A DNA stretch of 53,142 nucleotides from Dehalococcoidia bacterium (GCA_040902535.1 JBBDXD010000028.1:1-53142); one strand, 5' to 3'; shown: positions 16,213 to 24,199, counted from the stretch's first letter. A program made the numbers and translations. Notes: generated from the letters alone by a model not told the origin.

Positions 16213-16713
16213 CTAGCCGGCGGCCGGACGCTTGCGTGTGCCGGTCCTGGCGAGCAATTCTCGCGGCCCCAACTCAACGATGCGCGCCTCGCTGACGATA
16301 CCACGCGCGATGCGCATCAGCGCGACAGTCTGCACACGATGAAAGCCCGCGCGGCCTGCCGCACCGGGATTCACGTACAGCACGTCGACGCGACGATCGA
16401 TCAGGGTCTTGTGCGAGTGGCCGAAGACCACGATCTGCGCATCGTCCGGCGGGCGCGCGTGCGGCAACTGGTGCACGAGATGAAACCGGACGCCGCCAAG
16501 CGCGAAGTCGTCGATGAACGGCAATCCAAGCCCGCCGAGCTTCTCGTCGTTGTTGCCGTATACGGCGTGCAGCGGCGCGATCGCGCGCAACGCTTCGAGC
16601 ACGTGCGTGCCGCCGACGTCGCCGCCGTGCACGATCGCGTCGACGCCGCGAAACGCCGCCGCAAGCCGGGGATCGACGTACCCGTGCGTGTCCGCAATGA
16701 CGCCGACCAGCAT
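16213..16713 (-). CDS. YfcE/MJ0936-type metallophosphoesterase
   Basis: 166 residues carrying all five calcineurin-like metal motifs: IADTHG (Asp8, His10), HGGDVGG (Asp32), YGNNDEK (Asn54/Asn55), an LVHQ segment in place of the usual HGH, and FGHSHKT, closing with NPGAAGR. Family enzymes are Mn-dependent phosphodiesterases acting on bis-p-nitrophenyl phosphate or cyclic nucleotides in vitro; natural substrates are mostly unknown. It lies 21 bases after the osmC-like gene on the same strand, with 7-bp repeats in the gap. Confidence 0.88.
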   Translation of the reverse strand: MLVGVIADTHGYVDPRLAAAFRGVDAIVHGGDVGGTHVLEALRAIAPLHAVYGNNDEKLGGLGLPFIDDFALGGVRFHLVHQLPHARPPDDAQIVVFGHSHKTLIDRRVDVLYVNPGAAGRAGFHRVQTVALMRIARGIVSEARIVELGPRELLARTGTRKRPAAG

Positions 16714-16720
16714 GCGATCG

Positions 16721-16741
16721 CTTCTCGCTTCTCGCTACGAC
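16721..16741. repeat. Short heptamer array CTTCTCG
   Basis: CTTCTCG, CTTCTCG, CTACGAC in the gap between the osmC-like and phosphodiesterase genes. Confidence 0.55.
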
Positions 16742-17175
16742 GCGAGCGACGCGCTGACGCTGATGTTCACGTTGCCCCGCAGCGCGTTCGCGACCGGGCA
16801 CTTCTGCTCGGCAGTCCGCGCCATCTCGTCGAACTGCGCGGGCTCGAAGCCGGGGACGTTGCCTTTCACCGTCAGCGCGATGTCGGTGATCTTCAGCCCG
16901 CCTTCAATCCGGTCGAGCGACGTCACTGCCTCGACATCGAGCTGCTCTGAGGGATTGCCCGCTTGCTTGAGGATGTTGGCGAGCACCATGACGTAGCACG
17001 TCGCGAGCGCGCCGGAGATCAGCTCCTCGGGCGTCGTGCCCTCCTGCTTTTCGGTGCGGGCGCTGAACGTGACGGTCTGCTCGGGGAAGGCGTTGCTGCC
17101 GACGCGCAGCTTGCCGGACCCTACGATGAGGTTGCCGGTCCACGTGATGTTGGCACGGCGCTGGTTCAGTGGCAT
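16735..17175 (-). CDS. osmC: OsmC-family peroxiredoxin
   Basis: 146 residues. The two redox cysteines of the OsmC/Ohr superfamily are present: Cys60 (GALATCYVMVLAN) and Cys126 (EQKCPVANAL). The TPEELISGALATC context and KCPVANAL ending favour OsmC over Ohr. Such proteins reduce organic peroxides using thiol or lipoyl partners. The downstream neighbour is the phosphodiesterase; a heptamer array lies upstream of the start. No nearby OhrR-type regulator is seen. Confidence 0.9.
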   Translation of the reverse strand: MPLNQRRANITWTGNLIVGSGKLRVGSNAFPEQTVTFSARTEKQEGTTPEELISGALATCYVMVLANILKQAGNPSEQLDVEAVTSLDRIEGGLKITDIALTVKGNVPGFEPAQFDEMARTAEQKCPVANALRGNVNISVSASLAS

Positions 17176-17191
17176 GCTGATCCTCCTGCGT

Positions 17192-17219
17192 TTGGTGGCT
17201 GGTCGTTGGTCGCTAGTTG
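17192..17219. repeat. Heptanucleotide array, CTGGTCG type (4 units)
   Basis: TTGGTGG, CTGGTCG, TTGGTCG, CTAGTTG. Same unit family as 20315-20335 and (inverted) 34042-34076. The rest of 17176-17380 shows no gene. Confidence 0.85.
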
Positions 17220-17367
17220 CTCCCTCACTGTGCCACGCCGCGCAACGTGCGTCAGCCTCTATGCGGATATGCGAGATCTACGGGGTGCTTCGGGCCGACG
17301 CAGATGGCGTTTGGCCGAGGGTGAAACATCTGCTAACCGGCCTCTGACCTCCAACAGCCCAGTCCGC

Positions 17368-17373
17368 TACGCT
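17368..17373 (+). promoter_or_regulatory. Leaderless -10 box
   Basis: TACGCT, 7 nt before the ATG at 17381; no ribosome site in between. Confidence 0.45.
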
Positions 17374-17380
17374 GGCGGCG

Positions 17381-17848
17381 ATGGCACGCCAACGCCGAAC
17401 GACCGCCGAACCCTCGATGCGCATCGCCGACTTCCTGGCGCTGGTACACGACGGCGTCGCCGAGCGACTGGGCAAGAAGCTCGACGGATTCGACTGGCGG
17501 CAGCGCTTCGGGTACGTGCAGTACTACCGCGGCAAGCCGGACCTTCACTACGAGGTGTGGGTGCAACGCAAGACGCAGCGCCTCGAAATCGGTCTGCACT
17601 TCGAAGGGCCGGACCGCGACCGCAACTACGAGTGCGCCGAGGCGCTTGCGGTCCGCAGCCCCGACGTGCAGAGGGCCGTCGGGCCGGAGTACGAGCTGGA
17701 AGAGTGGACGAAGCAGTGGACGCGGCTGCACCGCTCATTCGACGCGCCGTCGCTGACACCGGCGCTCGCCGATGACGCGGCCGGCCGCGTCGTCGCGCTG
17801 ATCCGCGGCATGGAGCCGATCATCGACCAGATGGAGCTGCGGCGATGA
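17381..17848 (+). CDS. Conserved protein of unknown function upstream of PHP phosphatase
   Basis: 155 residues, soluble. Alpha helix at residues 12-32 (MRIADFLALVHDGVAERLG), then beta strands with aromatic residues (RFGYVQYYRGKPDLHYEVWV, RLEIGLHFEG) and a helical C-terminus. Not recognised. Its TGA overlaps the ATG of the PHP-domain gene (ATGA), so the two are translationally coupled and may work together. TACGCT lies 7 nt upstream of the start. Confidence 0.75.
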   Translation: MARQRRTTAEPSMRIADFLALVHDGVAERLGKKLDGFDWRQRFGYVQYYRGKPDLHYEVWVQRKTQRLEIGLHFEGPDRDRNYECAEALAVRSPDVQRAVGPEYELEEWTKQWTRLHRSFDAPSLTPALADDAAGRVVALIRGMEPIIDQMELRR

Positions 17849-18762
17849 TCGACTGTCACACGCACTTGCAGCCGCACGGCGAGGCGCCGCCGATGACGCT
17901 GGCGCGCATCGAAGAGTACGTGCGCGTCGCGCAGTCGCGGGGCGTCGAACGCGTGTGCATTACCGAGCATCTCTTCCGCTTTGAAGAGGCATACACGATG
18001 CTCCACGGCTGGTGGGACGACGATCCGGACGCAACGCTCGCCGGCATGGTCGACCAGTACTGGCAGGACCACGTCTCGGGCAGCGTCACGGACTACGTGC
18101 GCGTGATCGAAGAGGCGAAGCGCGCCGGACTGCCCGTGCTCCTCGGGTTGGAGATGGACTGGATCCGAGGCCGCGAAGACATCCTGCGCAAGTTCCTCGC
18201 GCCGTACGATTGGGACATCGTCCTGGGGTCCGTGCACTACATCGGCTCGTGGGGCTTCGACGACGATCGTTTCCTCGATGAGTGGACGCGGCGCGACGTT
18301 GTCACGGCGTGGGGTGAGTACGCGTCGTTGGTACGCGACCTCGCAGCAAGCGGACTCGCCGATGTGCTGTCGCACCCTGATCTGCCGAAGGTCTATGGCC
18401 ACCGTCCGCCCGACGAGACGCCGCTGCACGACGCGATCCTCGCGGGCGCGCGCGCGACCGGCACGGCGATCGAACTGAACAGCAACGGCATCCGCCGCTG
18501 CCGCGAGATCTATCCGGCGATGCCGCTGTTGCTGCGCGCACGCGCATATGATCTGCCGATCACGCTCGCGTCGGACGCGCATAGGCCGGAGCGCGTCGGC
18601 GCGCACTTCGGCGATCTGATCGCGTGGGCGCGAGCGGCGGGTTACGAAGGCGCGTCGTTCTTCGAAGGACGCAAGCGACGAAGCTATGCGCTGCCGGAGG
18701 CCGAAGGTGGCATGGCGAGCGAGCAGCGCGAGGGAGAGCAACAGACGTCGCTCGGACACTGA
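17845..18762 (+). CDS. PHP-domain phosphoesterase (histidinol-phosphatase-like)
   Basis: 305 residues of the HisJ/PHP type. Metal-binding signatures: DCHTHLQPHG at the N-terminus, ITEHLFR, LGLEMDWI, GSVHYI, LSHPDLPK and ASDAHRPERVG. This set is that of the trinuclear-metal PHP phosphatases that dephosphorylate L-histidinol phosphate, but related proteins hydrolyse other phosphates, and no his genes are nearby. The last 15 residues are hydrophilic and variable. Coupled to the preceding unknown gene. Confidence 0.8.
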   Translation: MIDCHTHLQPHGEAPPMTLARIEEYVRVAQSRGVERVCITEHLFRFEEAYTMLHGWWDDDPDATLAGMVDQYWQDHVSGSVTDYVRVIEEAKRAGLPVLLGLEMDWIRGREDILRKFLAPYDWDIVLGSVHYIGSWGFDDDRFLDEWTRRDVVTAWGEYASLVRDLAASGLADVLSHPDLPKVYGHRPPDETPLHDAILAGARATGTAIELNSNGIRRCREIYPAMPLLLRARAYDLPITLASDAHRPERVGAHFGDLIAWARAAGYEGASFFEGRKRRSYALPEAEGGMASEQREGEQQTSLGH

Positions 18763-18853
18763 CTTAACATCGATTCGCTTCTGTTTTCAAGCTGTAGCCT
18801 TCAATTTCCATATCAGTGCCATAATCTGCCGCAGGGTGGCCCTTGCATCGTCA

Positions 18854-18859
18854 TATACT
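18854..18859 (+). promoter_or_regulatory. Leaderless -10 box
   Basis: TATACT with a 6-nt spacer to the ATG at 18866; no ribosome site. Confidence 0.55.
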
Positions 18860-18865
18860 TAGTGC

Positions 18866-19300
18866 ATGGTCACGCGCAGCCAGAGCTGGTTCGACGCGGA
18901 GAAATTGCTGGGCGGTGAGTCGTTGATTCGCCAGGCGCCCGCGCGGTTGCGCACGCCGGCAGCGCCGCCCGGATGGTGGGAGGGCACGCTCGTGCTGACC
19001 AGCGACCGGCTCTTCTTCCTCTCGTTCGTCCAGAACCCGCTCGTCGACACGGAGGCGGCCTACTGGCTCGCCGACCTGGAGGCGACCGAGGCAGGACGCA
19101 ACCGTGTGCGCGTGTATCCCCGGGGCAACCGTGGCGCGAGCGTCACCTTCCAGATGCTCGGGTCGCGGCTCGACCCGCAGGGCATCCTGGGCGAGCGCGG
19201 CAAGGCCTGGCTGCACGAACTGATCCGCGCCCAGCTCCGGGCACGGCCGTCGTACACCTTTGACCTGCCCGCGGCGCCGCGACGGGCCGCCGCTGGATGA
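18866..19300 (+). CDS. PH/GRAM-like domain protein
   Basis: 144 residues. The centre (residues 25-80) has a PH/GRAM-like beta pattern: a start near LIRQAPA, then EGTLVLTSDRLFFLSF and ATEAGRNRVRVYP, typical of bacterial PH-like proteins that bind lipid or protein. The C-terminus has a helix (GKAWLHELIRAQL). It overlaps the next gene by ATGA, so it is probably a cytoplasmic partner of that anchored hydrolase. Fold call is by pattern only. Confidence 0.6.
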   Translation: MVTRSQSWFDAEKLLGGESLIRQAPARLRTPAAPPGWWEGTLVLTSDRLFFLSFVQNPLVDTEAAYWLADLEATEAGRNRVRVYPRGNRGASVTFQMLGSRLDPQGILGERGKAWLHELIRAQLRARPSYTFDLPAAPRRAAAG

Positions 19301-20310
19301 GGCTCGCCGGCCTCGGCATCAGCGTCTTCGCCGCTACGCTTGCCGCCCTCGTGCTGCTGCTCGTCTTCACCGGCAGCGGCAGCGATGCGCCCGGCGAGGA
19401 AGCGAGCGTAGTCGCCACATCGACCAGCGCGCCTGCCACCGCCACGGCGACGCCCGTTGCCACCACGTGGCTGCAAGCGCTCGGCGAGCCCGACGACGCA
19501 CCGCCGCCAATGTTAGTTTCTTGCGCCGACTCGAACGAAGACGGTGCGCTCACCGCGGACGACAGTGCGACCGGACTGCCGTCCGGCGTCACAATCGCCC
19601 TCGACGGCGAGCTGGCATGCGTGGAGCCGGAACAGCACGCGGACTTCTACGACGGCGCGTCGTTTCCGCCGGAGGTGCGCGAGTGCAGCGGCGCCACGCC
19701 GGTCCAGATCGTGCTCGCGGCGAGCGCCGGCAGTGATCTGTTGCAACCGCACGAGGGCGAGAGCCTGGGCCTGATCGCCATCGCAAAGGACATGCGGTCC
19801 GCCATCGAAGCGGCGGGCGGCAGCGCGTCGATCATGGTGGCGATGTCGGCGATCTTCGGGGCTGAGCCGCCGCAGACGAGCATGGAGTTGTGGCTCGCCG
19901 CGCGCGTGCGCAACGTGCTCGAAGACGTGCCGTGCTCGCGCGTCGTGCTGATCGGCCACAGCCACGGCGGCGTAACCGCGACGGCCGTCGCCGTGGCGCT
20001 CGAAGCGGAGTACGCCGACCGCATGCTGGTGGTGCTCATCGATCGCTCGGCGGTGCTCTACGACCGCGTGGCGCTAGAGATGCCGCAGCAGGCGCGCGTG
20101 TTGAACTTCTTCCAGCTCAACGAAGGCTGGCATGGCGTGCCGATCGACCAGCCGAACATCGAGAACATCGACGAATCGGACGAACGGGCGCCGGTTGCGC
20201 CCAGCGACGGCGGCGGCGGCTTGGCGCTGGTGAGCCACAAGACGCTCGATGATGCGGTGGCGGTGCAGGCGCAGGTCGTAGAGCGATCGGTTGCGTGGGC
20301 ACTGCGGTAG
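19297..20310 (+). CDS. Membrane-anchored alpha/beta-hydrolase-like protein
   Basis: 337 residues. N-terminal signal anchor (residues 3-26), Thr/Ala-rich linker (residues 38-56), a Ca-binding-type loop DSNEDGALTADDS like an EF-hand or dockerin loop, and an alpha/beta hydrolase core whose nucleophile elbow GHSHGG (lipase type) is preceded by the strand SRVVLI. A C-terminal acid and His (VSHKTLDD) complete a plausible triad. The enzyme would face outward, and could be an esterase or lipase. Coupled with the PH-like gene upstream. A heptamer repeat starts five bases after the stop. Confidence 0.65.
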   Translation: MRLAGLGISVFAATLAALVLLLVFTGSGSDAPGEEASVVATSTSAPATATATPVATTWLQALGEPDDAPPPMLVSCADSNEDGALTADDSATGLPSGVTIALDGELACVEPEQHADFYDGASFPPEVRECSGATPVQIVLAASAGSDLLQPHEGESLGLIAIAKDMRSAIEAAGGSASIMVAMSAIFGAEPPQTSMELWLAARVRNVLEDVPCSRVVLIGHSHGGVTATAVAVALEAEYADRMLVVLIDRSAVLYDRVALEMPQQARVLNFFQLNEGWHGVPIDQPNIENIDESDERAPVAPSDGGGGLALVSHKTLDDAVAVQAQVVERSVAWALR

Positions 20311-20314
20311 TCGC

Positions 20315-20335
20315 CTGGTCGCTGGTCGCTGGTAC
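20315..20335. repeat. Heptanucleotide array, CTGGTCG type (3 units)
   Basis: CTGGTCG, CTGGTCG, CTGGTAC just downstream of the hydrolase stop. Confidence 0.8.
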
Positions 20336-20373
20336 CTAACGATTGCTGTTGTCCGAGGTGGGTCTCGCGATTC

Positions 20374-20400
20374 GTCATGCTGAGCGAACGCGAAGCATCT
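20374..20400 (+). repeat. REP-like left arm
   Basis: GTCATGCTGAGCGAACGCGA followed by AGCATCT, identical over its first 26 bases to 21604-21629. It supplies a spurious ATG at 20377 in frame with the next gene. Confidence 0.7.
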
Positions 20401-20436
20401 CGTTATGCTGCGGGACGTCCGTTTTGGGCGAGAGCG

Positions 20437-20775
20437 ATGGCTTGTCGCTGGCCGCGGTCTTCCTCTGCCTTCGTATACTCGGTCGTGCGCCGCTTGGGTC
20501 GTTGGCTTGTATGGCTCGGATGGGCAGGCTGGGTCTTCTTGTCCTGGGTGTTGTTCCTTGCTCTCGGTTTTGGCCAACGTCACGAGATACTGGCCATAGC
20601 GGCCGTCTTTGTATTGGTTCCCCCACTCTTACTGCTGGGGCAGCGGATCACATGGCCTCAGCGGCCAGTGCGCTCCCGGACTGTAATCTTCATCGCAGCC
20701 GTCGGCGCTGTGCTGTACAGCGCGATCACGATACTGACTCTTCAAGGTGCGGTGGGCGTCGAGTCAACGTACTAG
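20437..20775 (+). CDS. Small membrane protein, unknown
   Basis: 112 residues from ATG 20437; the in-frame ATG at 20377 lies inside the REP-like repeat and is not used. Three hydrophobic segments (WLVWLGWAGWVFLSWVLFLA, ILAIAAVFVLVPPLLLL, TVIFIAAVGAVLYSAITI) predict three membrane helices with a basic loop between the second and third. No ribosome site is clear, and a GTG nearer the first helix is also possible. Function unknown. Confidence 0.5.
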   Translation: MACRWPRSSSAFVYSVVRRLGRWLVWLGWAGWVFLSWVLFLALGFGQRHEILAIAAVFVLVPPLLLLGQRITWPQRPVRSRTVIFIAAVGAVLYSAITILTLQGAVGVESTY

Positions 20776-20820
20776 TCGACGTTGGCTACCACGTCTCGGT
20801 CACTGGACGGTAGGCGCGCC

Positions 20821-21449
20821 TTAGCCGCGGCCTCCACTCACCATGCCACGCAGCACCACCAACGACATCGCGCCGCAGGCGGCCGCGGCGATCGCGCTAA
20901 ACAGAAGCAGGTCGCCGTGCGACGAACTCGAGTCGTTGCCACCACCCAACGCCGGGAGCCGGAAGTGCCTTCGAGACGGATCGCTCAACGCCGCCACGTC
21001 GTACGGCTCGTCTCGCAGCCAGAACGTCGTCGGAAGACTGGGTGACAGGTACGCCTCGCCACTGCGGTGCAAGCCCAGCACCGCAAACATGCCCGTTGGA
21101 TCCTCACCAATCGCGCCGCACGAGCCGCCACCGCCCCAGATCGGCTCCGGCTCGCCAGGAATGTAGGTCATCGACCTCGTGTCGATGATGGACTCACCGA
21201 GCAGGTCGCCCTTCCACACATGCATGACCTGGATGTGCAGTTCGACAGGAGTGAAGATCGTCTCCGAAGCGATATCATCGCGTCGTTCCCACGACGTGAT
21301 GCGGCCGCCGATGATGACGTCGACTCGGCGACCGGGTCGAAGTCGGGCCCAACGCTGCAGCGCAGTGGTGCCGCGCCCGCCTCGGAGAACGCTGCGAGGG
21401 CCGACAACACGCAAGCCACAACTCCAACCGTGGTCGCCAGAAGCCGCAT
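20821..21449 (-). pseudogene. Secreted NTR/TIMP-like domain protein, broken by one-base deletion
   Basis: The start at 21449 has a perfect AAGGAGG ribosome site and begins a signal peptide (MRLLATTVGVVACVLSALAA). The mature part reads RCSVGPDFDPVAES and then shifts frame near 21321; the next frame continues DVIIGGRITSW, ELHIQVMHVWKG, GGGSCGAIG and a C-terminal transmembrane helix. Restoring one base after the TCG serine codon gives a single 209-residue protein. The pattern Cys..AD/SD-V-x-G ... VWKG ... CG resembles TIMP/netrin-like (OB-fold) secreted proteins of bacteria. Either a true pseudogene or a base missed in sequencing; the other two frameshifts in this window are also single deletions. 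Confidence 0.7.
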
Positions 21450-21603
21450 ACGTCCTCCTTCGCCAGCGAGGATCGTCGAACCGGGGCCGCGGCACCTGAC
21501 GGAAGCCCGGCGGGGAGCCGACGGATTCCTGTCAGTGTCGCGCGCATGGAGCTTTTGCAGCTTTCGCTGCGCCCTTCGACCGGGGCAAAGCGCAACAATC
21601 CCC

Positions 21604-21712
21604 GTCATGCTGAGCGAACGCGAAGCATCCCGTCATATATCCAACGTTTGTCGAGGCGAGAAGTGATCGCCGGGATGGGATCCTTCGCGGCGCTCGGCTT
21701 GCTCAGGATGAC
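21604..21712. repeat. REP/MITE-like element with imperfect terminal inverted repeats
   Basis: Left end GTCATGCTGAGCGAACGCGA..., right end ...GCTCAGGATGAC, whose reverse complement is GTCATCCTGAGC. The internal part is unique. About 109 bp, between the secreted-protein gene and the EEP gene. Related arms occur at 14041-14068, 20374-20400 and 33543-33568. The rest of 21450-21741 shows no gene. Confidence 0.7.
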
Positions 21713-21741
21713 GAGGGTCTACGACACTGGTGTGCTCGCGG

Positions 21742-22500
21742 CTAAAGGGCGATCCGCGCGAACAACCCCAGGTGGTCGGACGGATAGAGCTTCGGGTCGT
21801 AGGCCGCCGGCTGATCGAAGGCGAGGCCGGCGTCCTTCACGTCCCACTCCGAAGACAGCCAGATGTAATCGAGCGTGCCGTGCGGTGAGTCGTCGTAGGT
21901 ATTGACGGGCGTCGTCCACGTCTTCTCCGGCTCGCGGCCGTGCACCGCCTCGTGCGCCGAGCGATAGCGCTGCTTCATCATCGTCACGGCCGGTTCGGGC
22001 GGATCGGCGTAGGCGTTGAAGTCGCCGGCGATTACGAGCGGCAGCCGGCGCGTGTCGCGGTCGAGCCACGCGAACATGCGCTCGATCTGCTCGACGCGCT
22101 CTTCCTGCGCTTCGACGGGATGGTGGAGGTGCGTGTTGACGAAGACAAACGGCCGGTCGCCGCAGCGCAAGACGAAGCGCTGCGCGACGCGCTCGAACGT
22201 CATGAGGTCGAGAATCTCGTGTTCCTCGAACTGCAGGCGTGACATCGTCGCGATGCCGTGATAGCTGGCCCGTGTGTCGGGATTCGCGGCGTGCTTGATG
22301 CGATAGTGCGGCCGCTGGCCCATGCGGATGTTGACCTGGCGGCTGATCCACATGCCCTGGTCCAGCACAAGGTCGATCTCCTGCAGGCCGATGACGTCGG
22401 GCGTAAGCTGCTCGAACTGCTCAATCAGGAGCGGGGCGCGCAGACCCCACTCTCCGGCGCGGTTGAAGATGTTGAGCGTGGCGACGGTGACTTCAGGCAT
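21742..22500 (-). CDS. Endonuclease/exonuclease/phosphatase (EEP) family hydrolase
   Basis: 252 residues with the whole EEP signature: ATLNIFNR (Asn), GLQEIDLVL (metal Glu), VNTHLHHP, IAGDFNAYADPP and the final SDHLGLFARI (catalytic Asp-His). These enzymes cleave phosphodiester bonds in nucleic acids or phospholipid/inositol head groups; substrate is unknown. TAATCT lies 6 nt before the ATG without ribosome site. A diverged copy of the first 37 codons occurs at 24362-24469, fused to leuB sequence. Confidence 0.85.
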   Translation of the reverse strand: MPEVTVATLNIFNRAGEWGLRAPLLIEQFEQLTPDVIGLQEIDLVLDQGMWISRQVNIRMGQRPHYRIKHAANPDTRASYHGIATMSRLQFEEHEILDLMTFERVAQRFVLRCGDRPFVFVNTHLHHPVEAQEERVEQIERMFAWLDRDTRRLPLVIAGDFNAYADPPEPAVTMMKQRYRSAHEAVHGREPEKTWTTPVNTYDDSPHGTLDYIWLSSEWDVKDAGLAFDQPAAYDPKLYPSDHLGLFARIAL

Positions 22501-22506
22501 GGGCGT

Positions 22507-22512
22507 AGATTA
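22507..22512 (-). promoter_or_regulatory. Leaderless -10 box of EEP gene
   Basis: TAATCT on the minus strand, 6-nt spacer to the ATG at 22500. Confidence 0.55.
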
Positions 22513-22579
22513 GACCGTTCGGTGGCGCGAGCATAGAGGCGCGGACCCTGATCCCGCCTCGCGCTCCCGCTTCTCGCCG

Positions 22580-23238
22580 CTACGCCGGGCGGTAGCCCCA
22601 CGCCTGCACGACGCGCGGGATCGAGAGCACCGAACCAGGTTGCCGCGCGAAGGCGTACAGCTCATCGATGAGCCGATCCAGCTCGGCCTCGTCCGATAGG
22701 CCTTCTGCCAGCACCGAGTCGACGATGTTCTCCATCGTCAGCGGCGTTACGACCTTGGCTTCGCCATCGATGCCGGCGGGCTGCACGACGTTCATGTCGA
22801 CTCGCTCGCAGCCCGCCGCTGCCAGCATGCCCGGCAACCGCGGGCCGATGTTCGGGTCGACGCCGCGCTTCAGCGCTGAGCGCGTGTACAGCTCGCAGTA
22901 GCGCTCATACGCCGGGTTCGGCGGGTAGCAGAACGATCCGCTGAAGTCGATGTCCTCGACGATCAGCACGCCGCCGGTCCGCACCGACTTCCAGATCGCC
23001 CGCAGCGTTTCTTCTGGCTCCGGCAGGTGCGTGAGCAGGAAGCGCACGTAGACGGCATCGAACTCGCGGTCGAAGGAGTCGCCCGCGGCATCTGCGAGCT
23101 GGAACTCGACGTTCATCACGCGGTTGTTGATCGCCTCGGCGCGCGCCATTTCGAGCTTGATCTCGTCGATGTCCGTGCCGACCGCCCTGCCGTCCGGAGC
23201 CACGCGCCCGGCGAGCTCGATAGTGACGTCGCCGCCGC
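22580..23238 (-). pseudogene. SAM-dependent methyltransferase, 5' truncated
   Basis: The coding segment begins abruptly within motif I (only GGDVTIELAGRV of the usual glycine-rich loop remains), continues GTDIDEIKLEMAR (acidic ribose-binding loop), FDAVYVRFLLTHLPEPEETL (motif IV), and GVLIVEDIDF, and ends normally at 22580. The residues that would start the methyltransferase are missing: upstream of about 23238 the sequence belongs to an oppositely oriented hydrolase gene. An open frame continues to 23341 through antisense sequence and may give a short fusion. Loss of the first SAM loop makes activity unlikely. Confidence 0.75.
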
Positions 23239-24174
23239 TATTCGCTCGAGGCGACCGTGCGGGACCTCGAAGCTTTGGTCGAGCATCTCGGACTGGAGCG
23301 ATTCGCGGTAGGCGGAATGTCGGAAGGCGCACCCACGGCAATCCTCTACGCGGCGCGCCATCCAGAACGGATCATGAGACTCGTGCTCTACGGCTCATAC
23401 GCACGAGGCGAAGGGCTCATGGCCCCGCCCGAGCTGCGTGACGCCGTTCGGATGGTGTTGAAGACGCAGTGGGGCGTCGCGTCGAAGCTCCTCTCAGCGA
23501 TCTTCCTGGGCGACGATTCGTACGTCACGCCCGAGCAATTCGCGCTGTACCAGACAGCGTCGGCCTCTGCGGACGATGCACTCGCGCTGATCGACCGCGC
23601 GATCAACATCGACGTGCGAGACGTCCTGGCGCAGATCGACGTGTCGACGCTCGTCTTCCACCATCGCGACGACATGGCGGTGCCGATCGAACTGGGCCAG
23701 GAGGTCGCGGCCGGGGTCCGCGGGTCGCGATTCCTGTCCGCGCCGGGCGGGCACTACGCGGTGAGCTGGACCGAATTCAACCGCGCCTCGCTCGCGTTTC
23801 TGCTCGGTGAGGAGATCGGTGAGCTAGAGACGTATCGGGAGGAGGATCCGGCGCATGCCACCAGCGCTTCGCCGCGCGAAGCTAACGGCGTGTACGGCGA
23901 CGGCCCACTCGTCATCGACTCCGACCGGCACGTCGTCACACTCGACGGGCAGGGCGTCGAGCTTTCGCCGACGGAGTTTCGGTTGCTCGCCGAGCTGGCG
24001 AGGACGCCCGGACGGGTCCGCTCGTACCAGGAACTGCTCCATCGCGTGTGGGGTGCAGAGTACGTCGGCGAAACCGACTTCCTGCACGTGTACGTTTCCC
24101 GGCTGCGCAGAAAGCTGCGCGCCGACCTGATCACCACCGAACGCGGCTTCGGCTATCGATTCGGCAGCCGTTAG
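23239..24174 (+). CDS. Alpha/beta hydrolase fused to OmpR-type winged helix, 5' truncated
   Basis: The remaining 300-odd residues (GTG at 23257 possible) have an alpha/beta hydrolase core lacking its first strands and oxyanion region: nucleophile elbow GGMSEG (Ser22), then AARHPERIMRLVLYG, FHHRDDMAVPIE (acid) and GGHYAVSW (His). Residues from about 213 form an OmpR/PhoB winged helix (LSPTEFRLLAELARTPGRV, DFLHVYVSRLRRKLR, TERGFGYRF). Full-length relatives begin with a strand-rich N-terminus around the FDQRG motif, absent here. Sensor-type hydrolase/transcription factor fusion. The 5' break coincides with that of the methyltransferase. Confidence 0.75.
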   Translation, partial: YSLEATVRDLEALVEHLGLERFAVGGMSEGAPTAILYAARHPERIMRLVLYGSYARGEGLMAPPELRDAVRMVLKTQWGVASKLLSAIFLGDDSYVTPEQFALYQTASASADDALALIDRAINIDVRDVLAQIDVSTLVFHHRDDMAVPIELGQEVAAGVRGSRFLSAPGGHYAVSWTEFNRASLAFLLGEEIGELETYREEDPAHATSASPREANGVYGDGPLVIDSDRHVVTLDGQGVELSPTEFRLLAELARTPGRVRSYQELLHRVWGAEYVGETDFLHVYVSRLRRKLRADLITTERGFGYRFGSR

Positions 24175-24199
24175 TCCAGCGGCTCATCACTACGGTCCA

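Noticed and set aside
17626-18759. 377-residue open frame opposite the PHP gene
   Set aside because: Arg/Ala/His-rich antisense shadow; the plus-strand frame has clear metal-binding motifs.
20377-20436. Upstream ATG for the small membrane protein
   Set aside because: Lies in the REP-like arm that recurs at 21604, so the first 20 codons are repeat sequence.
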